Below, in pieces: positions 27,066 through 36,100 of a DNA stretch of 53,126 nucleotides (position 1 is the first letter of the stretch; each line of letters begins with the position of its first letter). Both the position numbers and the translations under genes were made by a program. Origin of the DNA: Spirogloea muscicola (taxonomy: Eukaryota; Streptophyta; Zygnematophyceae; Spirogloeales; Spirogloeaceae); the NCBI GenBank assembly GCA_009602725.1, contig WELB01000020.1:1003701-1056826 (forward strand). Reading direction: 5' to 3'. The notes beneath the pieces were generated by a model. That model searched no databases. It saw only the letters and a list, made by a program, of their open reading frames with translations, and was not told the origin of the DNA.

Positions 27066-27176
27066 NNNNNNNNNNNNNNNNNNNNNNNNNNNNNNNNNNN
27101 NNNNNNNNNNNNNNNNNNNNNNNNNNNNNNNNNNNNNNNNNNNNNNNNNNNNNNNNNNNNNNNNNNNNNNNNNNNN
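27066..27176. other. Assembly gap (111 N)
   Basis: A run of N bordering the CT microsatellite, so the true repeat length is unknown. Confidence 0.99.
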
Positions 27177-28299
27177 CCCCCCGTACTTTGGCCTCTCTTC
27201 CCTCCCCCTCTCCCGTCGCGCTCCTGAATCTTCTTTGGTTGTTTTCCTGCCTCTCTCCTTCTCCTTGTTGCGTGTCTTTGTGCTTTTACTATGTCAATCT
27301 CTCCTCATAACCGAATGTTGCTTTCACACCCCAATCTATCTGTCTCTTCTCCTCTACCTCTACCACTCTCTCTATCAAGAGCAGCGTGATGTCACTCGTG
27401 TTTGTGCAGCCTGCATTCCTGGACAAGCCCACTACACCTGCCAGAATCTGGGGTTGAGTTATGATCCTGCATACGCATGCATGGGTGGAGGTTGCAAGTA
27501 ATCTCCATGACTCAGAGGACTTTTCCGCATGATCTGCTGCCAACATATGATGATTATGATGTTAAAGGGCTCCGGAGCTTAAACACTCAGCTGTGCAATG
27601 AGAATGGTCCCTGTCCAAAGTACATTACAGAAAATGATGTTGGAAATTAAAGCCCTATCAAGATTATGTGGAGGGACACCATGCATTGTCACTCACATCC
27701 TCTGTGTCACATCATATGTAGTTCTGAAGGAGTATGTGATGTGGTGGCTTTTGAGAATGGCATTGCTTGCTACAGTACCAGCTATTCCTCGGATTGCGCA
27801 AAACTTCATTGCGAGTGAGTTCCTAGTAGCCAGAAGTTAGAAGTAGCACCTTGCAACCTGGATTTCATTTGTCTGCTTGCTCTTGCACAGGCTCGTACAG
27901 GCACTGTGATGCTTGCTTGGACTTTCTTGCGCTCTGTTCTGCATGTTGGCCTAAAATCCTCTCACTAGCAGCTACACGAGCACAGTCCTACTGAGGCATC
28001 CTTGACGTTCTGCCACGCCTATGGCACAAGCACTTGATAACTGCTCTAATCCCTTCATTGTGGCCAACTTGGAGTTGGCTTCTGGATTGTGCCTGATACT
28101 TGTGCATGTTACTCCATGTAATTAAGCATTCAATGCCTGCAGGGATGGACAATGTACAGCAGAGTACATCTACAGTGCCTATAGTGGCCAGAAGTGCAGG
28201 CCACAGGGATGTCCCAATGACGATGATACCTGCTAATCTTTGTGTGATGGTGAAGGCCATTGTCAGCCCAATTACCGAGTAGACACTTGTGAGCCGTAC

Positions 28300-28680
28300 T
28301 TCTGATCCAGCTGCAGGAGGTCACGAGGGGCTCAATGACTACATGAACAAGCAGTCTCTTTGTGCCTGCTTCGTGGACTTACACGTGGGTCAGCTCCCTG
28401 TGGGCTGGAGACCCTCGAAGGCATTATCTTGTTATGCCTAAGCGTAATATATTGCTGCAATAACGAGAATACGTGGAAAGTATGACACCATCACCAATCG
28501 GCTATTACTTCCAATTAGACAACTATAGCTCCGCAAGACAGATGCTGTGCTTGACAATAATATGGCGCTTTCGGCTTAAGCTCTGCTTGATGTCTCTCTT
28601 GGCTGACGTGCTCATCCTTAAGCACCTATGCGCGGCCACACACAAGTTCACTCCTCATAGTACAGGTCGTGCAATACATT
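28300..28680. other. Region without recognised gene
   Basis: It follows the end of the LRR pseudogene. A short frame continuing past the stop reads CDGEGHCQPNYRVDTCEP up to about 28296, possibly remnant Cys-rich coding sequence. Nothing else is recognised. Confidence 0.3.
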
Positions 28681-29030
28681 GGTGGCTAGTTGGTGTCGAT
28701 CTGATAAGGATGGTGACGTGGTTGCACACGTAGACGTATAATATTGACTGACTAGTCTGGTGTGATGGGATTTGAAAGTATGGCACTTTCAGCTTAGCTT
28801 CGGTCAACAGGCATGTACTCTATCTGCCCGGGCCAGAAGCGGCTTCTGTGCACATAGGCAATCATCCTGCCGCTCCCGTCGCACAAAGAGAAGCCCAAAT
28901 AATAACCCAGAAGTCCATAAGCCCACTTTGAGGGTCGTAACGCACCCCGACGAGTTGTGGTAATTGCCGGCTAGGCAGAGGCGGGGTAATGGTGGGTACA
29001 TGGTAGAGTGATGGTCCCAGGCCGGGCCGC
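28680..29030 (+). repeat. Dispersed repeat D, copy 1
   Basis: It shares ordered blocks with 50000-50260 and 51040-51520: GTGTCGATCTGAT-AAGG, GCACACGTAGAC, AAGAGAAGCCC, CCCCGACGAG-TGTGG, CCGGC-AGGC and GGTCCCAGGC. It could be an LTR or the 5' part of an unidentified element. No terminal repeats were established. Confidence 0.45.
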
Positions 29031-29395
29031 CGATCTGGTGGAATTGGCGGAGTCGACGCAGTCACCTGTCACCACATCGGCGATTATGCGGGGACCACCG
29101 CCGAGCGGGATGGCGACCAGGTCGGCGCGTAGAGTATGGGGCTGGCCGTCCGCGCCCAGCTGGATGGGCGTGATTGAGGCGTTTTCCGCAGCCACCTTGA
29201 ACACCCCCTGCATACCATCTCGCAGGAGGTCGTGGGAACCGGTCCGCGCGCCCCCGTGCACGCAACGGAGCGTATGCGCAGCCAGCTCCGCGAGTCAGCG
29301 TGAGTAGCATCGCACTCGCCCTGAGTGACGCCCACGAGGCAGGGAGGGAGGAGGCCCACGAGCCGGTGGACGGCCGTCCTGAAGACCTCATCGGG
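28970..29395 (-). mobile_element. RLE retroelement fragment (third coding lineage)
   Basis: On the minus strand: FRTAVHRLVGLLPPCLVGVT, a zinc-finger remnant, GSHDLLRDGMQGVFKVAAEN, then LRADLVAIPLGGGPRIIADV. The spacing D-x14-D and the GGGPR block match family B (LDIVGVQPGGGPRALVD). Residues differ enough to be a separate subfamily. A frameshift near 29300 separates the zinc-finger part from the endonuclease part, and the C-terminal tail is lost. Confidence 0.65.
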
Positions 29396-30330
29396 CGTCT
29401 TCAGCGCAGGACACTGAGCTTTCCAGTGCCCAGGCTGCTCGCAATAATTACACAAGTCTCTAGAGCCCCCAAACACTACCTGTCGTCCTCCTTGATCTTC
29501 GGTACCTGACCTGCCACCAACAGTTCTATGGGTCTGGTCGATCAATACTGGCTCCTTGAATCGGCTCTCTTGTTTCTTACTTGGGAACTTGCTCACCTCC
29601 TGTATGAGCTTGGCGGGTACGATCTCCAAGCTTCTCATGTCCCCGTCCATACAATCAAGGAAGGTGACGACAGTCTTGAATTTATGTATGTCCCTCAGGC
29701 TGTTCAACAAAATTGCAATTTGAAAGTTTTGATAGGATCTTCATTTGTTTTCAATGCCTCAAGTTCATCAACAACTCGCGTGAAATCCAAGAGATGCTCC
29801 GCCAGACTCGTGTCTTTGTCTATCTTCAAATTGATCAATTGAGAAGGACGCAGTGGTCTTCGCCTTTTCTGATGAACTACTCAGATCAACATCGCCTCAC
29901 ACAGATTCTTCCATCAGATTGCGCAGCGGAAGCATGGAGGAAGTCAGTGGCGTACTACGAACCCGCTGGCTCACAGAAAGCTGCAGCTGCAGCAAAGGTT
30001 GATCAATTTGAAGATGATCCGCAAACTCGTGTCTCCGTCCATAATCGACTTAATTTATCATTGCTGCAGCTGCGGCATTTTCTGAGCCAGCAGGCTCGCA
30101 GTACGCCACCAAATTCCTCAACGCTTCCGCCACACTATCTGATGGAAAGATCTGCGCCAGGTGGTGATGATCCAATCTGTTCATCAGAAACACGAAGACC
30201 ACTGGATTGTACTCCTTCCACTCCTGACAGGCATTGGTTGCCGTGTCAGGTGCTGGCTGCTCCCCCGGAACAACGCCCCACAGGCCATGTGCCCGTAACG
30301 CTGTCTCCACCGTTACCTTCCACATGCGCC
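29396..30330 (-). mobile_element. Ty1/copia-type Gag remnant with zinc knuckle
   Basis: Minus-strand pieces in order: MWKVTVETALRAHGLWGVVP (30325 onward), ACQEWKEYNPVVFVFL, SVAEALRNLVAY, then INLKIDKDTSLAEHLLDFTR, then VVTFLDCMDGD and LEIVPAKLIQEV. The zinc knuckle CNYCEQPGHWKAQC (C-x2-C-x4-H-x4-C) follows near 29440. This is the layout of a plant copia Gag. Stops and frameshifts (for example after FKLQFC near 29715) and an inverted duplication at about 30000-30060 interrupt it. No protease, integrase or RT was found. Confidence 0.7.
29852..30212. repeat. Inverted repeat inside the Gag remnant
   Basis: The left arm (about 29852-30000, + strand) reads LTQILPSD-AAEAWRKSVAYYEPAGSQ. The right arm (about 30060-30212, - strand) reads LAQIFPSDSVAEALRNLVAY and then CEPAGSE. 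The DNA arms are clearly alike (for example CTTTCCATCAGAT/TCTTCCATCAGAT and GTGGCGTACT). The centre is at about 30000-30060. Confidence 0.7.
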
Positions 30331-30591
30331 AGTCCTCCCCTCAATGCCAAAAATCAGTCCTCTGATACCATGTTGACGTGGAGAGGATGGCACCGCCACT
30401 GTGCCAACGTCCAAGCCGGCAAGAATAGTGTCAGCAGCAGCAGTGGGACCAGCAGCAGCAGCGCCTGCAGTGGCGACGGCAGCGATGGCGGTCCTGACGG
30501 CTGCGGCAGCGGCGAGCTAGACGTCGCGGTATCCGATGGCGTGCGCCCTAGCGAGTGCGAGGGGTCCAGCCCCTCCAGCGCCTCTTCTCTA

Positions 30592-30972
30592 TGAGGAAGA
30601 AAGTGCTCGCCCATTGAGGATAGGGGCTGGAGATGACAGCCCAAAAAAGAATGAACAAAGTACGAGAAGGGGGCCAGGGACGCGCTAAGAATAACAAGCA
30701 CACACAGAAATAAAGCAGCTACGAATCACTCGGTAACCCCTGCTAAGCAGCCGCAGATCAGAGATGCTAGGCTCCTGGAAGTGGGTCCCCTGGCCAGAGT
30801 CTGAGCGCGCACCTTCTTCTCCAGCCGCTCCAGCCCTGGACCCGGCGGCGCGCCCTAGCGCCGCCACCGTCGATCTACGGGCCGGCGCCAAACCCGACGG
30901 TGGAGATTGAACAAGTGCTGACTCCTCGGGCTTGCCCGCAGCATACGCATTGACATGTTGTCCTGCCAACAC
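30592..30972 (-). mobile_element. Family A 3' end with lost stop codon
   Basis: The minus-strand frame from 30972 ends GTHFQEPSISDLRLLSRGY. The ancestral TGA is CGA (30730-30732 on +), so the frame reads on for 14 residues to 30685. Only the last few dozen codons are retroelement, and the GC-rich sequence upstream of about 30810 is unrelated. The hairpin is at 30624-30642 and the terminus GTGCTCGCCCATT at about 30604-30616. Confidence 0.65.
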
Positions 30973-31276
30973 AAGTGCTCACGAAGTATGTATAAGAGAA
31001 TTCTTTCGAAGGCCAGTTCGCACAAGTACGTCCCAAGGGGTGCTCGCACTCTGTCCTGAAGTCTTGACAATGATGGAAGTTCTGTAGAAACTATATACAC
31101 TTGATCACGTGTGGGTCTGACGGACAATGATGGGCTTCTGACGACGCCCAGCATGGAGGATGAGCGTGTAGGGGTGCACGTGAGCTGGCCGTGGTCTACG
31201 CAGTCCACATGGTCTACGCAGCTGCGCGCAGTCTACGCGGTTGGCCCGCTTGGACGAATTGCAGAAGCCCTTTCTC

Positions 31277-31560
31277 AATGGGCGAGCACTTTCATCTTTC
31301 TGAGGGGCGATGGCTGTGAAGGCCAGGCCAAGAGGAGGCGAGTATGCTGACCCTCCGCAAGAAGAAGGACGCTTCCAGGAGAGGGCGGTGGCTGTGAGAG
31401 GCCAGCCCAGAAAAAGGAATGAACAAAGTTCGACGGGGCCAGGGAATGCGCTGAAGCACACAAGGAATCCAGTAGCTACGAGACACTCAGTAACCCGCGC
31501 CATAGAGGGCGATGGCTGTGACTGGCCAGCCCAGACAGAAAACATGTACGAAGTTCGACG
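31277..31560. mobile_element. Family A termini and inverted 3' UTRs
   Basis: A plus-strand terminus (CAATGGGCGAGCACTTTC, about 31277-31294) is followed by inverted 3' UTR units. These carry GGCGATGGCTGTGAAGGCC, GGCGGTGGCTGTGAGAGGCC and GGCGATGGCTGTGACTGGCC, each with GAACAAAGTTCGA(C) or a related block downstream. Confidence 0.6.
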
Positions 31561-31564
31561 AAGG

Positions 31565-31900
31565 GAAGCAGGCCAATGTAATGCGGCAGGCTCTCTCGGC
31601 CAGGTGGTTCGCATGCGCCTGTCAGTATCGCTGCACCGGCAAATGGCACGCGCGTTGCATCTGCGTGCCGGTCGCGCTTTGGCTGCAGCCACTGGCCATA
31701 GACAGGGGACCTGCTACCGGGAAACTACTTCCTCTGACCTGCGGTTGCTCACAATGGGATATTGAGCACCCACTGGCCACTTGAGTCGCCGGGAGCTTTA
31801 GCGTTTTTCTGGCCCCTTCGAATGCTGCTCATTCTGATTCTGGGCTGGCAAGTACAGCCATCGCCCTGTACTGGAAGTGCCACTCTTCGCCAAAAAGGAA
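31565..31900 (+). mobile_element. Family A 3' end, complete tail and 3' UTR
   Basis: The frame encodes GSLGQVVRMRLSVSLHRQMA and HLRAGRALAAATGHRQGT, ending SSDLRLLTMGY with TGA at 31763-31765. The 3' UTR begins GCACCCACTGGCCACTTGAG, then TTTTTCTGGCCCCTTCGAA, then the hairpin at 31843-31859. This copy links the coding tail to the UTR segments found alone elsewhere. Confidence 0.75.
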
Positions 31901-32329
31901 TGGACAAGGCTGTTGGGGCATCACCTTGACGCCCTTCACAGTGGGCACCGCCCCTGTATCAGACTGATTCCCAGACACCCACCCCCATGCACAGTCATGT
32001 TACCAAAATCTGCCTGCCGCAGCCTCAATGCCAGTCATCACCACCCATCTCGCATCATTAGCAGCAACATCTCCCCGTTTAGTCCTCGCTTGGGCTTAGC
32101 AACATAAACCTCATCCCATAGGACCAGATGAACCGAAACCACCTCCTCATTCTCCCGCCTGGTAAGATAGCTAGCCCGTAAGAAGGGCGAGCAGAGCGCA
32201 GAGCCCAGCTTACGCCAAGGCAAAGTGAGTCGGAAAGGCAGGGATGGGGGCTGCAAATGTTGAGTATTGTAATATGTTGAATCGGCGGGTCGGGGTCGGT
32301 GACCATCCCGCCCGTCTCATTGGGCCCTT
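31900..32329. other. Region without recognised gene
   Basis: The short frames have no motif. Nothing is recognised. Confidence 0.35.
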
Positions 32330-32822
32330 AAGAGTCTCCCCTGGATAAGGGAGGCCTCGGGCACCGGTCGGGACACACTCTACATCTGAGGCCACGCGGC
32401 CACGCGCCCGTGCGCCCTAGCCATGGCTGCCATCCACCTTGGGTGAGGGCGGAGCCTGTGCTGTCTGACTGTCTGTCTGAGATCTGAATCTGTTTGCCGC
32501 CATGAGCACATCTGCATCTGAGCAGCTGCGACGAGGTCGCTCTGCTGGGCCGCCGCCTCAACGAGGGCGATCTGCTGGACCTGGAGGACGTCCAATGGAG
32601 GAACACGACTGGAGGAATGCAGACTCTGATAACGCTGTGTACAACCCACAGGGACAGGTGCAGGAGCAGGCACAAGAGCACGCAGCTCAGGAACACTTTC
32701 AGCAAAGGCATCATAGCAACAACGTCGAAAGGCAAAGGTTGAAGAATAGAAGAAGGATGCGGCTGCAAAATTCCAAAAGCGGTTGTGGAAGCCAGCCAGG
32801 TGCAGACAAAGGGTTTTCATGA
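32330..32822 (+). CDS. Repeat S copy 2: 106-codon RGRS-rich protein
   Basis: ORF 32502-32822 starts MSTSASEQLRRGRSAGPPPQ and has three RGRSAGP-type motifs. An EEHDWRNADSDNAVY block follows, then a Gln/Glu-rich helical stretch with HFQQRHHSNNVERQRLKNRR. The untranslated 170 bases upstream and the first two thirds of the ORF are repeated at 6290-6640. Conservation of the start codon and RGRS motifs across copies suggests a real protein. The RG/RS and basic content suggest nucleic-acid binding. I do not recognise the family. It may be an ORF1 or Gag-like protein of a retroelement. Confidence 0.45.
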
Positions 32823-33151
32823 CCATATTAGCAGAGCCACATGCTAATCCGCTACAGGCTAGGCAAGGTCCAAGGGTCCAAGGGTGGGCTGAAAATCTTT
32901 CCCCCCCTCCGCTTTCATTTTCTCCCTGGATAGCCGATGTGCTTCAAATCCACACGGGCCCTATCGGCACTCATGTGATAACGGCACTGACTGTCGACAA
33001 CTCGTCCACAAGCCATCAAAGGCAACCAATGGTCTATCCCACCAACAGTCTACCCATTGGTCTGGTCCCAACAGTCTACTATTCACTGCACTAGTCTTCA
33101 ATATTGGTCTCACTTCATTTTTCAAGCAGCAGCGGATTGTCAAGGTGGCCC

Positions 33152-36100
33152 CTAAGGATAACCGTATAGGTTGCACACACTACCCTCGCATTGGCCACTG
33201 TAGTCTTGAAAGTAGCAGGGGCCATTGCCGGAAACGCAACTTCCTTGGTTGTTGCAGACGGAGCAGCACCCAAGATGACATGACCCATCGCAAAGCGTGT
33301 CGACCAGCTTGTAGCTGTCAATCTGGCATATGCCCTCACTGCAAAGGTGGCATTATATCAGTAAAGCTGGAGCACAGGTCGTGACTAGTGAGCATCTTTA
33401 CAGCTCAAGCTTTGTTCCTATCCATGAAATTCAACATGACAAGGAGCTATTGTGCTTCAAAGTCCTGCAGTAATGACCCTTGGCGCAAAGGCTGTCAGTA
33501 TGACGGCAAAGTACAATCAAATTGGCGCAATCCGAGGCCTTTGTCAGATACCTGCACTTGCCATTGACGCAGTCGGGATGGATTGGTCCCTTGATGTCAG
33601 TTATGTCGCAAGAAGTGCCGTTTGGCAGAAATTTTAGCATGCACTTGCCACTCCTGTGACATTGACCACCCAGGATGCATGCTCAGTTGGTGCTAAGCTC
33701 TCATCTCAGGTCCTCCGCGTGCCAAAATCACAGATGGATGCAACCTGAAGCAGGCTCATTTGTGACTTCCTGATTCTGGCCGAGGCATATCAAAGATCCA
33801 TGTAATTCACAGTTTACACAGTCTTGTGGCCTACATGCACGAAGCAGTAGCACAGCCCTTGTACTCAGTAAGGGGACCATCATTCAGTAAGGCACGCGCG
33901 CAATCAGTGCCATCTGGAAGTGGAGAGACCTGAGCACAGGTGCCATTCCTACATGAGGAAGAACCAGAAGCTTCATATCAGTAGCTGGACCACATGTTGA
34001 TACATATGTCAGTGGCGCATGTAGCACATGTGCAACACAGCTGAAGGTATTCCGCAGTCACACAGTTGCATGCAATGGTTTCAGGAGAGCATGTGGCACT
34101 CCATGATCCTCCCACGACATGGACGGTCATTCACCTGCACTTCAGCACGCTGCAGAATCATCCTCAGGGACATAGTCGCAAGGTTTTCTCGCATTTGCAG
34201 CGTAGTCGTACCGGCAGTGTCCAGCACCACTGCCAACAAAGTGTCACCCGTATCAGAGCCTGAAAATCATGCTTATGGGAAGTCCGGTGCTTTGACTTTG
34301 TCAAAGTAGCACATTCCAACAACCAACCAATACTTGAGTAAACCTTCTCATAAGATCAGAAGCAGATGGTGGCGGGCTCACTCGCACGCTCCGTTCGGCT
34401 CGCAATGGTTGTAATTATCAATATGCAAGGAGCAAGGAGAGCCCGCGGAATGCAAGCTCATGACCACACATGACCCGTTCCTGTTGAGGATGAAAATCAA
34501 GCCAGCAGCTAGCTTGTGAGTACGTGGCGCTAAGCAGATAGTCATGCTTGCATGCCCAACGACCTGAAGACAACAAACTACTGCTTCTCAGGGGACAACA
34601 TGGAGACCAACGTCAGGACCAAGTTCAGCCACTCGTTTGGCCCACTTCAATCTATCATGATCACAAGTCAGAGCTGCCCATCACTGCAAGGATCATGGGC
34701 AACACGGCTATCGGGATGAAAGTCAAAGAAGATGGGTAAACGATCTTGCTCATCTCAATGCACTGACCGGCAACCGAGATCGGCGCAATCATTGTCAAGT
34801 CCAGGCAAAGAATCACAGAAAGAAGGGTAAGGATCCACAGAAGTAGCCCGTGCACATCGGAAGGAAGGAACAAAGTTCACAGTGCTGAAGACACGCAAAG
34901 ACAAGAACACGATAAGGTCATACTTACTGAAGCACCCTACTAGTACATAAGAAAGGATTCGCTGGCAGGAAATTCGCGCCATATTCAGCATACAAGAGAT
35001 GCTGAACAGATTTTCCTGTCAATTGATACTTGCAGCTGATAAACGACCATGCAACAGCCCAAAAGCGTGTTCAAGTTCTGCTTGCAGTCAAGGACTTACT
35101 CGCAATATGCATAGGCACACGGGTATCGGCTACGAGCTGGAGTCGAGTCAAGCAGATCAGGCTGCCAGTTCCGGCAAGTAAATTTGTAGCTATCCGGCGA
35201 GCAGGCTGCACATGCCCAGAAAGAAGTCCTACTAAGAGTCTAGCTAGCACTTCGATCTGTCTTGGGAGATACCAACAGATGCAGAGCACCTCTGCATGAG
35301 CGGCCTGATCATCCTTCACATACTTCAGAGTGAAAGCACGCAAACTGTTGTCATCTTGATGCAGGGCGCTTCATGCACTTCATGAGGGTTCACAAGTAAT
35401 GGACGGTGAGACGAGGGGTGTGAAGGAAGTTAAGCAGCACCCACTGGGTGCAGGTAGGCCCGCACAGACTGAAGCTGGCCTCTGGTATTTCGCCGGACGG
35501 TCCAAGCAGTTGAAGTTGGCGTGGACAACAGCGCGCCCCTCTTTTGTGGCATTGGGTGCTGCCCCAATGAAGTAATTTCTGGAGATATCCACCCATGTCA
35601 GGTTCTGGGTTGAAGCAAAGAAGTCCAGCCTGAAAGCTCCTTGGAAATTGTTGTACAAAATGTCTCTGCCACCATCAATCAACAAGCGTGGCTTAGAACA
35701 AGAGCTCCCATTTTTGAGGAGAAAGAGAAGTGATTTCAATCGGTTGGGCATGACATAGGTTCGCTCTGTTGCTCCTTACAATTTTTGCAGCTTTGTAAGG
35801 TATGCAAAGGGTTTTATCCCCAACCCCAGATCTGGCAGCACCCCTTCAAATTGATTCCCTGCAATGTTGCTGCAGAAAGCAGGAAACTCGCAGGCATTCA
35901 AGTACAGTGAATCAGCAGCGCAGTCCGTCTATGATGCAAGCATGCACATCCTGTCTAGTCCTTCACATGCCCACTTTCAAGAGAACAACCCCTGCAACCA
36001 TCAAATCGTGATGCAAGTGGTGTTGTGCAGACTTCCTGACAATGGCAGCAGTGAGCAGCAATGGATCGCTTTGGCGATCAAGGATCTTACAGGACTTGCA

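Noticed and set aside
29713-30594. 293-codon plus-strand ORF
   Set aside because: Part is the inverted Gag arm and the rest is antisense Gag plus an AGC-rich tract, so it is a mosaic rather than a gene.
34661-34873. Hydrophobic frame that looked like a transmembrane segment of L1
   Set aside because: The other frame of the same DNA is the Cys-rich exon 34768-34884 (CARATSVDPYPSFC...), which is conserved in L2. The hydrophobic reading is a shadow.
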